Positions 9,961 through 19,667 of a DNA stretch of 64,000 bases are shown here, piece after piece. The translations under genes and the position numbers were made by a program. Origin of the DNA: a virus. Position 1 is the stretch's first letter. Each line of letters starts with the position of its first letter. The notes beneath the pieces are model-generated. The model was given only the letters and a program-made list of their open reading frames with translations. It was not told the DNA's origin and searched no databases. The stretch spans positions 20,983 to 84,982 of the IMG/VR virus record IMGVR_UViG_3300025117_000056; one strand, given 5' to 3'.

Positions 9961-10356
9961 TTAAACTCCAGTTGTCTCACTTCTAAATTTAAAAGTTAGA
10001 CTAACATAACCACTAACGTCAGGTGAAGTATATTGTACTTGACCACTAGATGTTATATCAAATTCTATACCACTATCATCACCTGTACTATTTACTGACA
10101 TATACCAACCAGAATTATTTTGTACACCTATTAATTCAAATATTTCAAATTTATCACTAGTAGCTTGCAAATCAACACTAACTATAGTTTTAAAAGATCT
10201 AACATCAGCATTAGCAAAAGCTAATCCTGTTACGTTAGTAAATGATGTTTGATTGTTGCTACCACTAAAAGACGTTTCTTCGATATCACCTGTGCTAGGT
10301 GAAGATATAGACACTAATTTTGGTATTCCATTTACAAAATTTACAGCATATCCCAT
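9961..10356 (-). CDS. Small beta-rich structural protein sharing a C-terminal domain with two fibre genes
   Basis: 131 residues, all beta-like, with no signal peptide. The last 40 residues (SGIEFDITSSGQ, then YTSPDVSGY) align by eye with the C-termini of the proteins at 17306-18910 (SGITFDVSAGQ, then YSSPNFAGF) and 18932-19600 (VEFDINSSGT, then YNPEVLSG). This points to a shared structural domain, perhaps a small decoration or fibre-tip module. It follows the terminator-like hairpin at 10371-10401. Confidence 0.75.
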   Translation of the reverse strand: MGYAVNFVNGIPKLVSISSPSTGDIEETSFSGSNNQTSFTNVTGLAFANADVRSFKTIVSVDLQATSDKFEIFELIGVQNNSGWYMSVNSTGDDSGIEFDITSSGQVQYTSPDVSGYVSLTFKFRSETTGV

Positions 10357-10370
10357 TTTATATCCTTGTA

Positions 10371-10401
10371 AAAAGAAGAGAAGGACTTCATGTCCTTCTC
10401 T
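10371..10401 (-). terminator. Rho-independent terminator after the repeat fibre gene
   Basis: A perfect 10-base stem (10377-10386 with 10392-10401, sequence AGAGAAGGAC / GTCCTTCTCT) with a 5-base loop is followed in the minus direction by TCTTTTT. It lies between the stop at 10417 and the next start at 10356. Confidence 0.8.
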
Positions 10402-10416
10402 GCTTAATTATGTTAA

Positions 10417-12015
10417 TTAGATAGCTAATTCAAGATGTGGAGCAAGAACTATTTTACCAAGAGCACTAGCATGTCCAAGTAGTACTATGTTTTTATCGGC
10501 TGGAGCAGTTTTAGTAGCATTTCCAGCAGTAGCAGAAAGATAAACACGTTTACCTAAATCAAAGTTTCCATCTTTAAGTACAGTAACTTCACCAGCTACT
10601 TGTACTAGTCCAGAAGCTTCATCTGCTATTTCAGCAATAACAACACCAATAGTACCTTCACAAGTACTTAATGCGTCAGCATCAGCAAGAATGATTTCAC
10701 CAGCAACAGTTTGACTTAAACAAACAACAGATCCTGCTGGTATAGCACTTCCTGTATTATTAGTTAATGTGATAGAAACAGATTGAACAGAACTACGTGC
10801 ATCTAATTTAGCGATAGCACTTTCAATAGTATCGGTATTTGCTATAACGCCAGCAGAAGCAGCATATGCATCAGAAAGTCCAATATCATTAGCTTCAAGT
10901 ACAACGTCACCGGCTTGACCATTTACAGATGTAACTTCATCGCTAACATCCCATTTTTCCCAAGCACTACCATTGTAAGCTACTTTATCACCAGAAGCAA
11001 GAACTATACTACCTCCAAAAGCACCAAAATCATGTGTTCCTGCTGTTGTAACTCTATATAGAGCACCTTGTACTCTTGCAGCTTCTAAATCTAAATCTGG
11101 ACTATTTGTAGTAGCATTATAAGTACCAGCATAGAACAATGGACTTGGTATAGATTCTACTTCAGTTTCCAAAGCTTGTAAAGCTGCTTTGATTGTTGAA
11201 CTATCAGCAATAACTGATCCTGTAAATGTTCCTAAATGTTGAGCATTTTCAGCAACACCAGAAAGAGTTACTAAATCGTTAGCGTTAGCATCTATTTCTT
11301 CTTGAGCTGTTTCTAGAGCTTGTAGAGCAGCTTTGATTGTTTGATCATCAGCTATAGTAGATCCTGTGAATGATCCTAGATTATCAGAATCAACAGCTAC
11401 ACCAGAAAGTGTTACAAGATGTCCAACATCATCAGCAGCACCAGAAGCTACACCGGCAGTTGTTTCATGAGCACTTTCAATTGCTTGTAATGCGACTTTG
11501 ATAGTTGAGCTATCAGCGATTGTGCTTCCAGTAAAAGCACCTAAGTGTTGTGCATTTTCTGCAACACCTGATAATGTAATTAAATCATTAGCATTTACAT
11601 CAACTTCTTCATGTGCTGTTTCTAATGCTTGTAATGCAGCTTTTACTGTAGAATTATCGACTATTGTTGATCCAGTAAATTCACCTAAATTCTCAGCATT
11701 AACGGCAACACCAGAAAGTATTACCAAATCACCAATAGCAGTTTCAGCAGTTCCTAAATCTGTATCTAATTTTTCAATACCTGATTGAACAGTTACTTGT
11801 GTACGAACAGCAGTTAAACCTACTTGATCAGCACCTGAACTACCATCAACTACAGAAGCGATAAGAATTAACTTATCAGCAATAGCTCCAGTAATTTCAG
11901 CACTATTTGCACCTACTTTAATGGAACTTACTTTAAGTATGTCTGTACCACCATTTAGATCGACTTCTTTATGAAACCCATCTATATAACGAATTAATTT
12001 ACTAATGTCTGTCAT
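10417..12015 (-). CDS. Repeat-containing tail fibre or head fibre protein
   Basis: 532 residues. Residues about 100-290 hold four imperfect units containing LSGVA, then LGxFTGSxIxD, then an ALQALETA-type helix, a pattern typical of elongated trimeric fibre shafts. After this come a segment common in phage fibre proteins (VTSVNGQAGDVVLEAN) and a C-terminal domain of about 110 residues (from VSITLTNNTGSAIPAG) resembling capsid or fibre surface domains that describe G-x-V-x-A. No enzymatic motif. It is one of several fibre-like genes on the minus strand. Confidence 0.75.
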   Translation of the reverse strand: MTDISKLIRYIDGFHKEVDLNGGTDILKVSSIKVGANSAEITGAIADKLILIASVVDGSSGADQVGLTAVRTQVTVQSGIEKLDTDLGTAETAIGDLVILSGVAVNAENLGEFTGSTIVDNSTVKAALQALETAHEEVDVNANDLITLSGVAENAQHLGAFTGSTIADSSTIKVALQAIESAHETTAGVASGAADDVGHLVTLSGVAVDSDNLGSFTGSTIADDQTIKAALQALETAQEEIDANANDLVTLSGVAENAQHLGTFTGSVIADSSTIKAALQALETEVESIPSPLFYAGTYNATTNSPDLDLEAARVQGALYRVTTAGTHDFGAFGGSIVLASGDKVAYNGSAWEKWDVSDEVTSVNGQAGDVVLEANDIGLSDAYAASAGVIANTDTIESAIAKLDARSSVQSVSITLTNNTGSAIPAGSVVCLSQTVAGEIILADADALSTCEGTIGVVIAEIADEASGLVQVAGEVTVLKDGNFDLGKRVYLSATAGNATKTAPADKNIVLLGHASALGKIVLAPHLELAI

Positions 12016-12043
12016 TTTTTAAATCTCCAAAAAATTGTTTATA

Positions 12044-12562
12044 TTATGCTTTTTTTACCAGTAAACGAGCAATAGCTCCTGCTCCTGGATCTGCTGACCA
12101 TGTTAATGTAATTGCATCTACTGCCTGATTAAAAGATACTAAAGCTGTACTATTAGCTCCTGCTGTTTTTTGTGAACAAGCAAGAATAACATCACCAGCA
12201 GCTAAACCAACAGCAGCAACACTTTCTACAGCACCACCACCAGCAGAAGCTGCGGTATCAATTACAACTAAATCTGCTATATCTAATTTTAAAGCTAATG
12301 CATCAAATACTACATTTTGTGATGGAGCTTTAGTTGTAACTCCGTCAACTAATGCATCTTCTATATCAGAACTATTAGCTTTCAATGCTAATGCATCAAA
12401 TACTGCATTTTGTGAAGGTGCTTTATCAACAACAGCATTAACAATAGCATCTTCTATAACATCAGCAGCAGCATCTTCAGCAATATCAGTAGCTTCAACT
12501 AAAACAGCATCGATAGCATCTTGTACGTTTTTTTCATCAATTCCTTTGTAATCTACACTCAT
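12044..12562 (-). CDS. Small repeat fibre / structural protein
   Basis: 172 residues, Ala- and Asp-rich. Two copies of a unit ending in KAPSQNAVFDALALK / KAPSQNVVFDALALK lie at about residues 48-88; this PSQNAV-FDAL motif is widespread in phage fibre shafts. The C-terminal 70 residues are hydrophobic beta-like (TLTWSADPGAGAIARLLVKK). It probably forms part of a fibre with the neighbouring genes. Confidence 0.75.
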   Translation of the reverse strand: MSVDYKGIDEKNVQDAIDAVLVEATDIAEDAAADVIEDAIVNAVVDKAPSQNAVFDALALKANSSDIEDALVDGVTTKAPSQNVVFDALALKLDIADLVVIDTAASAGGGAVESVAAVGLAAGDVILACSQKTAGANSTALVSFNQAVDAITLTWSADPGAGAIARLLVKKA

Positions 12563-12577
12563 TATTATCTCCTTAGT

Positions 12578-12751
12578 TTATTCATCAATTTTTTCAAATT
12601 GATATTGAAGTTTTACTTTTAAAGGCAATCCTGACATCTTTAAAAGTTTGTTAACTCTTGTTACTAATAATTTTAACATCTTAGCTACTTTCTTACCTAC
12701 TTCCTGAGAAAGTTGTTGAATCTCTTCGTTACTTTTTGATTCTAAATCCAT
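12578..12751 (-). CDS. Small helical protein, unknown
   Basis: A 57-residue basic, helical protein (MDLESKSNEEIQQL, then VAKMLKLLVTRVNKLLKM) begins at an ATG with GGAGC eight bases upstream and lies between two structural genes. No family is recognised. Good ribosome site, lack of overlap and coding on the operon strand support it as real. Confidence 0.65.
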   Translation of the reverse strand: MDLESKSNEEIQQLSQEVGKKVAKMLKLLVTRVNKLLKMSGLPLKVKLQYQFEKIDE

Positions 12752-12819
12752 GAAATTGCTCCTATTTAATGTTTATCACCGTTTATTATTCTTCCTAAAT
12801 AACAGCTACGATAAATACT

Positions 12820-12837
12820 CACATTAAAACTTGATAA
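12820..12837 (-). promoter_or_regulatory. Proposed late promoter, copy 2
   Basis: Minus-strand TTATCAAGTTTTAATGTG differs from the consensus at one internal base plus the final purine. It lies 69 bases before the ATG at 12751. Confidence 0.55.
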
Positions 12838-12843
12838 AATGAA

Positions 12844-13821
12844 TTAACTTAATTGAATTATTACATCTGGATCTAGTATAATATCTTTATTTAAAGGATT
12901 ATCTTGATTTTTAGAAACCACACCAACTTTTATAACGAAATCTCCAGAAACAAATCCATTAATACCAACTTGAGGTAAAACATTAGTTAAACCACCAGTT
13001 TTACTAACATATAGTATATCACCAAAACTAAAAGCTATTGATACGTTTTTTATAACTCTATCAGACTTAATTTCACCTTGTTCACCATCTAAAGTGTCTG
13101 AAGCTAATAAACCAATAATACCAACACTATTTGATATAGAAACATCTATCAAATCCATATCACCATTAGTATTAACTCTAACTGGTGTATTCTCTAGAAT
13201 AGTACTTCCTGTATTATTTTCTAGAAGTATAGGTGGTGTTTGATTCTGTATCTCTAATAGTTCTTGACTATTTTCCCATTTACCACTAGTAAAGTTGAAT
13301 TTAAGTATATCACTTTCATCAGGACTATATAAATCAACATCAGTTAAACTAGATAAAGAAGCACCAGCACTTACAGCTTTTAAATCAATTTCATTTGTCG
13401 AAGCATTTCCTGTGATACTAATTGTAGAATCACTAGAAATAAAATTGAAGCTTCTTGTAGACAAATCATCCCCATTAGTACAGCCAATCTCTACCGATCC
13501 ACCAATGGGACGTTTAAAAAAACTTGCAACAACTATTTTTGGTATTCCTGAAGCATTATAAACAGAACATCTAAAACGTATTAACTCATATGAACTAATA
13601 TCAACATAAGTGCTATCAACACCAATTATAGTATCGATAGTATCCCAATTAGATTGATTTTTTAGTTTTCCTTCTACAACAACAGCATTGATAATTCCTA
13701 CATTTTCAGTTACAACTCTTAGTGAAGGCTGTTCGGCTAAGTCATAACCATCAGAACTACCAAGTATCCCTGTAGATCGAAAATCAATTTCTAAATTGAG
13801 TCTACGATCTGCTGTAGACAT
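12844..13821 (-). CDS. Beta-rich structural (fibre/decoration) protein
   Basis: 325 residues, mostly beta-like, with a very good ribosome site (TTAGGAGGTACAA). The N-terminus contains an assay of alternating strands, the middle a short collagen-like-free linker (LSSLTDVDLYSPDESDIL, a motif seen in many phage fibre proteins), and the C-terminus a surface domain (VGIIGLLASDTLDGEQGE, then GDILYVSKTGGLTN) similar to the last domain of the fibre at 10417. It probably attaches to or forms a fibre. Confidence 0.7.
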   Translation of the reverse strand: MSTADRRLNLEIDFRSTGILGSSDGYDLAEQPSLRVVTENVGIINAVVVEGKLKNQSNWDTIDTIIGVDSTYVDISSYELIRFRCSVYNASGIPKIVVASFFKRPIGGSVEIGCTNGDDLSTRSFNFISSDSTISITGNASTNEIDLKAVSAGASLSSLTDVDLYSPDESDILKFNFTSGKWENSQELLEIQNQTPPILLENNTGSTILENTPVRVNTNGDMDLIDVSISNSVGIIGLLASDTLDGEQGEIKSDRVIKNVSIAFSFGDILYVSKTGGLTNVLPQVGINGFVSGDFVIKVGVVSKNQDNPLNKDIILDPDVIIQLS

Positions 13822-13838
13822 TTGTACCTCCTAATAAT

Positions 13839-14306
13839 TTATAAATTCTTAAATTCTTCGAATGTTAATGGACTTTCTGGTAAAACTTGTTCTTGTGTTA
13901 TATCTCTTAAGTACATTCTATAGTTCTTCATTAGTATTAATTCTTCTGATGTTATAGGGTAATCAGAAAGCATATACTTATCTGTAGATTGTAGTAGTAC
14001 ATTTCTTTTGTTTCTTAACTGTTCTATGTTATACTCATTAGTAATGTCTTCAATTGTGATAACATAATCAGCTTTGATTGTGTATTCTGTATATATAACA
14101 GTTTCTCCTAGTATTTCTTCTGTTTTTTCTTCTTGACTAAGGATTCTAGAAAGAAGTTCTTCTGGGACTGTTCTTAGTTTACGTTCTGGTAAACCTATTA
14201 CCTTTTCATCAATTTGTTGTTGTAACCAAGAGTCAATTCTTTCATCTTCAACTTTTGATGGATAGTATTTATTTGTTATTTCATTATGTATTATTACTTT
14301 TTTCAT
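13839..14306 (-). CDS. Tail fibre assembly chaperone-like protein
   Basis: 155 residues. The C-terminal half carries the signature of small phage tail fibre assembly or chaperone proteins: an arginine-containing helix (LRNKRNVLLQSTDKYMLSD) followed by a helix with YRMYLRDIT and a Pro-rich end. In that family the helix is usually LR-x-x-RN-x-LL...DW with a later YR-x-x-LRD. The gene sits immediately downstream of the large fibre gene at 14318 with an 11-base gap, the usual place for such a chaperone. Confidence 0.75.
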   Translation of the reverse strand: MKKVIIHNEITNKYYPSKVEDERIDSWLQQQIDEKVIGLPERKLRTVPEELLSRILSQEEKTEEILGETVIYTEYTIKADYVITIEDITNEYNIEQLRNKRNVLLQSTDKYMLSDYPITSEELILMKNYRMYLRDITQEQVLPESPLTFEEFKNL

Positions 14307-14317
14307 ATATTATCCTT

Positions 14318-16603
14318 TTAATCAATATTAAAAATACTTAATCTAGTTCTACTATCACCTGAACTAACATTTAATGTTGAACCATAATTGTGATATAATT
14401 GTAATTCAAAGTAGTCTCCAGTTACTCCGGTTAATATCCCTGAAACTCTCTGCATTTGGGGTATTGCTGGAGTTAAAAAATCCATGTATCTTGGTGATGC
14501 TATTCCATTTTTAAGAACTTTCATTGATGCATTCGTTGGATTATTTTCAAGCCAAATCCAAACATCAATAAAAAAACTTCCATTTCTTTTCAATCTTATC
14601 TTTCCATCACTTTCAATCATTCCATGTGTGTCTTTTATTTTTGTTGGAAAAATAACAGTTGTAAATGTACCATCAATTAATGAATTGCCACCTGTTGCAA
14701 CATAATTAACTATTACTTTCTCACTCGCAGCTATTGTAGCTGGACCTGATTCTCTAATTATAAATATACCATTGGCACTGGCATTGGAACTTAGCGTACC
14801 TCCTACTCCCATTGTAATTTTTAACATATCTCCAACATTCAAAGGCAATGCTGTATTAAGGAAAAAATCTGTTTGATCTCCTAATCTAAAGGACTTGACA
14901 ATAGAATAAGATCCTCCGACAGGTTTGTATTGTAATTGTATAGTATCACTTGTCACAGCTGTATATTTTAATTGCGCTCCTATTCTATAATCGCCTGCAA
15001 TTTGAGTTGTAAATTCTCCAGTAGAAGAATTATAAGAGGAGTGAGTATCCTTGACTTTTGTTTCATAAATTACAGTTCCACCAGAAGAAATTGTTTGTCC
15101 ATTAGAACTAGAGTAAATTGTAGTGTTTACTCTTGTATCTGCTCCATCACTTAAAACTACATTAGAAGACCAACCAGCTACAGGAATAAAATTAGTATGA
15201 AATCTATATTCAGTTGAATCTTCAAATTGTGCATTTCCATCTACAGCTTGACAAGCGTCTTGTGCCGAACCATTATTTCTAATACCAAAAAACAAGGATT
15301 TATTAGAACCATTACTATATGTATTAATAATCCAATCAATATTTGAAGTACCATCTTTGTATAGAATTCCGATAGGTGTGTAGTCACCATCAATCCCTAT
15401 TTTATCAAAAGTTACACTAGTGTCTGTTATTTTAGCAGCGGTTGCTGTGCAAGTACCTGTAGTAAACCATCCCATATATTGAACGCTATCACCAACTCTT
15501 CTTTTATAAAATTTAGCAGATGATATTGTACCAAATCCCTCAGTTGTTGGTGTAAATTCTGTCCAATCTGTTGACGGAGTTCCAGTAACTACACCTTTAC
15601 TATTAGCTACAACAACATTATCAAATATAAAATCAAAATTCAAAGCACTAGTAGTTGTAAAATGTATATACAATCTATAGTTTGTACTAGTATTTGCGTT
15701 AGCTTGAAATTCTCCTTTATAACTTCCAGAACCATCAAATATATCTGGCGTTAAAGGAACTATAACATCGGCGTCTTGATCACTAATAAAAGCTTTAACA
15801 TCATTATTTACATAGCTAAAATTAGAAGTTACTTGATATAAAAAACTTAAGAAATGTGGTTTACTAGCATATCCTCTAGGAACAACAAAGTCATAATAAT
15901 AACCTTCACCTTGAACAGATGTTGATCCAGTTTTAGCAATTTTAAATGATGCTATACCATCTAAAACTTCACCAGCGGTTGTTGTTCTAGTTAAAGCTAA
16001 ATTACCACTAGGTGCTCCTCCAGGAGTTATTTCTGGTGTTGCTGCTGATGTTGTGTTTTTATATGCTGTCCAACTAGTTGTATCATATAACGCTTTACTA
16101 TTTCTAATATAACTATCTTCTAAGTATTGACTAGTAAAAGTAGTACCATTATATTGTAATAAATCATAAGCAGCAGGACTACCAACAACTAAATTATCAG
16201 TATCAATACTTTGAGTATTAATTGTTCCAAATATATATTTACCACCTACAGCTATCCATCTAGTAGTTCCACCATCGTTAGTACTTAATATAAAAGTATT
16301 ATCATCAGTCTCAGAACTATTAGATTCATAACGATAGAATGATTCTGTTTCAACAACATAAATTAAATCAGGCTCAGAATAACCAGTAGCTGCTTCAGCT
16401 AATGCTACTGTTGTGAAAGTATCTAAACCTCCACCACCTCCACCCAATGATACCCAACTTGTGGTATCTAAATCATATCGCCAATATTCTTTAGCATAAC
16501 TTCCTAATCCATCACTAGCCCATAACTGCATATCGACAGGATTTGATGGTGGATTGGTTGTTGGTTCAACTCGAATTCCTTTTTGATAAGTTCTAATACT
16601 CAT
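14318..16603 (-). CDS. Tail fibre/receptor-binding protein with C1q-like domains
   Basis: 761 residues. The N-terminal 60 residues (AKEYWRYDLDTTSWVSL, then a run of glycines) are the kind of anchor found in many phage fibres. The C-terminal third has two C1q/TNF-like beta modules: one around residues 495-630 (STGEFTTQIAGDYRIGAQL) and a second around 640-760 (FFIDVWIWLENNPTNASMKV). Such modules form trimeric heads that bind cell-surface glycans or proteins. Best candidate for the host-recognition protein, supported by its partner chaperone gene directly downstream. Confidence 0.75.
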   Translation of the reverse strand: MSIRTYQKGIRVEPTTNPPSNPVDMQLWASDGLGSYAKEYWRYDLDTTSWVSLGGGGGGLDTFTTVALAEAATGYSEPDLIYVVETESFYRYESNSSETDDNTFILSTNDGGTTRWIAVGGKYIFGTINTQSIDTDNLVVGSPAAYDLLQYNGTTFTSQYLEDSYIRNSKALYDTTSWTAYKNTTSAATPEITPGGAPSGNLALTRTTTAGEVLDGIASFKIAKTGSTSVQGEGYYYDFVVPRGYASKPHFLSFLYQVTSNFSYVNNDVKAFISDQDADVIVPLTPDIFDGSGSYKGEFQANANTSTNYRLYIHFTTTSALNFDFIFDNVVVANSKGVVTGTPSTDWTEFTPTTEGFGTISSAKFYKRRVGDSVQYMGWFTTGTCTATAAKITDTSVTFDKIGIDGDYTPIGILYKDGTSNIDWIINTYSNGSNKSLFFGIRNNGSAQDACQAVDGNAQFEDSTEYRFHTNFIPVAGWSSNVVLSDGADTRVNTTIYSSSNGQTISSGGTVIYETKVKDTHSSYNSSTGEFTTQIAGDYRIGAQLKYTAVTSDTIQLQYKPVGGSYSIVKSFRLGDQTDFFLNTALPLNVGDMLKITMGVGGTLSSNASANGIFIIRESGPATIAASEKVIVNYVATGGNSLIDGTFTTVIFPTKIKDTHGMIESDGKIRLKRNGSFFIDVWIWLENNPTNASMKVLKNGIASPRYMDFLTPAIPQMQRVSGILTGVTGDYFELQLYHNYGSTLNVSSGDSRTRLSIFNID

Positions 16604-16666
16604 TTTTTCTCCTTTTTTATATCAGTTTCACAGGAAGTGGAGTACTTCATTGGTTTATACCAAAGG

Positions 16667-17296
16667 TTATTCCTGATATTTATTACTTTTTCTTAAATTA
16701 TCTATAGCAAATAATGGTTGTAAATTAGTATAGTGAAAACATTTCTTCTGTTCTTCTTCATTTGTTAAATCAAATTTACTAATTGGTTTAATATGATCTA
16801 TATGCCAAACTATTCCTCTATTTTCCCATGTCATCCCTTCCTTAAATTGTTTTTCTAAATATATTTTTAATTCTTCAATTGTACATCCAACCAATTCCAT
16901 AGTTTTTTTATATTTTCTAGTACCTTTTAAAACTTTATTTATTTTTGTACGAATTAACCACATAAATCTATATTCAGGATCAGAATGATATCTTTGGTTA
17001 ACATATCTTCTCTTATAATCTCTAACCTTCTCTATATTATTTAATCGCCAATTTTTATTTCTTATTTTTATTTTATCTTTATTTTTTAAATATCTCTCAT
17101 GACTTTTAATCTTTTTTTCTTCTTCAGTCAATTTAATTTTTTCTTTTTTTGGTTTTCTATTTTTTTCTAAATAAATTTTCCTTTCTATTTTTCTACATTC
17201 TTTACAATCATTTCTTAAACCATCTTTGGATGAAGTTTTTTTACCAAATTCATTTAACTCTTTATCTTTTTTACATTTTGTACAAATTTTTCCCAT
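16667..17296 (-). CDS. HNH homing-type endonuclease
   Basis: 209 residues. An N-terminal zinc-binding-like segment (CTKC and CKEC) precedes a very Lys-rich linker and a C-terminal HNH core with HIDHIKPIS at about residue 164 and NLQPL at about 190, ending in KSNKY. This architecture belongs to free-standing HNH endonucleases common in phages, which nick or cut DNA near their own gene and spread by homing. It is inserted between two fibre genes on the same strand with short spacers and its own ribosome site (AAGAGA). Confidence 0.9.
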   Translation of the reverse strand: MGKICTKCKKDKELNEFGKKTSSKDGLRNDCKECRKIERKIYLEKNRKPKKEKIKLTEEEKKIKSHERYLKNKDKIKIRNKNWRLNNIEKVRDYKRRYVNQRYHSDPEYRFMWLIRTKINKVLKGTRKYKKTMELVGCTIEELKIYLEKQFKEGMTWENRGIVWHIDHIKPISKFDLTNEEEQKKCFHYTNLQPLFAIDNLRKSNKYQE

Positions 17297-17305
17297 TTTT
17301 ATCTC

Positions 17306-18910
17306 TTAATCCAAATATATACTAGTAGCAAAATATTTAATAAATGCAGAACTAAATCCGGCAAAGTTCGGACTTGAATAAGTTACTTGACCAGCAGACA
17401 CATCAAATGTAATTCCTGATACATCACCAGAATGGTTGGCATCTAAAACCCATGTACCATTTTTATTAACTAAATTTAATTTAAACATTTGATAATAATC
17501 AACAGTAGCATCAACGAAAACATATGCTAGTATTTCAACACAATGAGTATCAACATGAAAATTCATACCTAATACGTTAGTGTTTGTTTGATTATTTTGT
17601 AAATTAGCTACTCCAGTTTTTTGTTTTGCATATTTCCAAGTTTGTGTTCCTGAGATTTCTGGATTAGTATAAGTTTTATTTGTTAATTCTTGAGTATCAC
17701 TTGTTCCTACAATACTTCCTGTTACACCATGAACACCACTTGAAGGATCATCAACTTCAGCACCGTGTTCAAAGTTAGTAAAAGTATTATTATCAGCATC
17801 CATAGTTTTATTTGTTAAAGTTTGGTTATCATCTTTACCAACTATGTCTGAGGTAGTTCCATGTGTTGTTGTATCTAAAATGTGATTATTCAAATCACTT
17901 GCAACAGTTCCAGTATTACCAGATACTGTAGCAATTGCTGCATCTAAATCATCTAACACATCTTGTACGTTAGAAGAATTACTATATGTAAATTCATCTA
18001 TTGTACTTATAGCTGAAGCATCATGAGCATCTGTTACATTAGTTATGTGATTGCTTAAATTAGTTCCAACGGTACTTACAGCACCTTCAGCGGTTTCTAA
18101 CCTTCCCTCAACCTCATCTATAGCATCTTGTACATCGGTCGCTACAAGCCCAGAAACAGCGTTATCGTAGGTTATCTCACTAGCTTGGTCATGATTAGCA
18201 ATAGCATCGTTGATCGCTTTATAGATACAAGCGGACGTTGCTATATGGGTTTCATTGTTAATCAACCCTGTCGTTGCTGTATCCAATATACTACTCTTTA
18301 TATTTGTAGTATTTATATTACTAATTGTGCTGTTATCAGCATTTATAGTTTTGTTAGTTAATGTTTGGTTATCGTCTTTACCAACAATATCACTAGTTAC
18401 ACCATGTGTTGTCTTATCTAATTCATGATTTGAAAGATCTGTTGCTACGTTACCTATGTTTGTTTCTGCTGTACCTAGTCTTCCTTCAACTTCATCTATT
18501 GCAGCTTGAACATCTGTGGCTACTAATCCAGAAACTGCATTATCATAAGATATTTCACTAGCTTGATCTTTTGTTGCAATAGCATCAGCTAAAGCTTTGT
18601 AAATAGAAGCTGATGTTGCTAAATGTGTTTCGTTGTTGATTAGACCTGTTGTTGCTGTGTCTAATATTGAAGTCTTTATGTTTGTGGTATTTATGTTAGT
18701 TATTGTACTAGTATCAGCATTTATTGTTTTATTTGTTAGTGTTTGAGTTTGTGTATCGGTAATTATTTCTCTATCAGCACCATTTATATGTACTTTTATC
18801 TTTTCATTATTTTGATTATAAAGATTACCTTCAGAAGATTTATCATATGTTCTAGACGTTAGTTCTTTAACTAATATAATACCTTTAATCCATGCCCATG
18901 CTTTTTTCAT
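17306..18910 (-). CDS. Long repetitive tail fibre protein
   Basis: 534 residues. Several shaft units contain LTNKT motifs, and a unit of about 135 residues is present twice (beginning QTLTNKTIN and including LDTATTGLINNETH, then DNAVSGLVATDVQ, then AIDEVEGRL). The C-terminal 90 residues share the SGITFDVSAGQ-type module with the proteins at 9961 and 18932. There is no enzymatic motif. Interestingly the two DNA copies of the long repeat use different synonymous codons, which keeps the protein repeat while reducing DNA identity. Confidence 0.8.
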   Translation of the reverse strand: MKKAWAWIKGIILVKELTSRTYDKSSEGNLYNQNNEKIKVHINGADREIITDTQTQTLTNKTINADTSTITNINTTNIKTSILDTATTGLINNETHLATSASIYKALADAIATKDQASEISYDNAVSGLVATDVQAAIDEVEGRLGTAETNIGNVATDLSNHELDKTTHGVTSDIVGKDDNQTLTNKTINADNSTISNINTTNIKSSILDTATTGLINNETHIATSACIYKAINDAIANHDQASEITYDNAVSGLVATDVQDAIDEVEGRLETAEGAVSTVGTNLSNHITNVTDAHDASAISTIDEFTYSNSSNVQDVLDDLDAAIATVSGNTGTVASDLNNHILDTTTHGTTSDIVGKDDNQTLTNKTMDADNNTFTNFEHGAEVDDPSSGVHGVTGSIVGTSDTQELTNKTYTNPEISGTQTWKYAKQKTGVANLQNNQTNTNVLGMNFHVDTHCVEILAYVFVDATVDYYQMFKLNLVNKNGTWVLDANHSGDVSGITFDVSAGQVTYSSPNFAGFSSAFIKYFATSIYLD

Positions 18911-18931
18911 TATGTAATTCCTTTAAATGTA

Positions 18932-19600
18932 TTATACTGAAATTATTGATTTGGCAAAAAACTTTAATAAAGAAGCGTGAGATCCAACTTCTCCACTTAA
19001 AACTTCTGGATTATAGGTTATTGTACCAGAAGAATTTATATCAAATTCAACCTTAGCATCACCTAATCTTCTTTGGGCTAATACCCAACCTTGAAGTGAG
19101 TAGTTTCCAGAAAGGACACCACTCTCTACTAATTCAATATCAAACTTACCACCAACATCAGAACCATTAAATGTTGAAAGAATACTAAAAGATGTTGCAT
19201 TTATTCTAGTAATAACAAATGTACTGTCTATGTTTGAAGTATCTGTTATTGTTACAGTATCACCGTTGTTTAGATTGTGATTATATGAAAGTACCACAAT
19301 TGTGGTAACTCCATTACCAGTATAGGAAGTTATTTCTTTAGTAATCCGTCTTGATATGTTATATGGAGCTTCAAATGATCTAACTGTTGAAGAATTGAAA
19401 TGGAATGTTATTATTTCTTTAGCTCCAGAAGTATTTAGTATTGTTTCTGAAGTTTCAATAATGTCATCTGGACCTTGGAGTGTATTTAATGCATCAATAA
19501 TTGCATTTATTATATCAGCTTGTTCCTCACCCCAAGGAGCATTCTCACCTTGAAGTGGTAGGTTATAAGTCTTATTATTAATATATACGATTTTAGACAT
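18932..19600 (-). CDS. Fibre-associated beta-rich protein
   Basis: 222 residues. The N-terminus (LPLQGENAPWGEEQADIINA) is a sequence often seen at the start of tail-fibre connecting proteins of phages, followed by beta-rich sequence including an immunoglobulin-like or fibre motif (YNHNLNNGDTVTI) and the C-terminal module shared with the proteins at 9961 and 17306. It is the first gene behind the promoter-like motif at 19624 and is transcribed together with the fibre at 17306. Confidence 0.75.
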   Translation of the reverse strand: MSKIVYINNKTYNLPLQGENAPWGEEQADIINAIIDALNTLQGPDDIIETSETILNTSGAKEIITFHFNSSTVRSFEAPYNISRRITKEITSYTGNGVTTIVVLSYNHNLNNGDTVTITDTSNIDSTFVITRINATSFSILSTFNGSDVGGKFDIELVESGVLSGNYSLQGWVLAQRRLGDAKVEFDINSSGTITYNPEVLSGEVGSHASLLKFFAKSIISV

Positions 19601-19623
19601 TTGTTTTCCTTGATGTTATTATA

Positions 19624-19641
19624 TACATTAATACTTGATAA
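19624..19641 (-). promoter_or_regulatory. Proposed late promoter, copy 3
   Basis: Minus-strand TTATCAAGTATTAATGTA, a perfect copy of the motif. It lies just beyond the capsid-gene terminator and 24 bases before the ATG at 19600, which is where a promoter restarting transcription for the fibre operon would be expected. Confidence 0.65.
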
Positions 19642-19667
19642 GATTAAATAAATACTGGAAATTAGAT

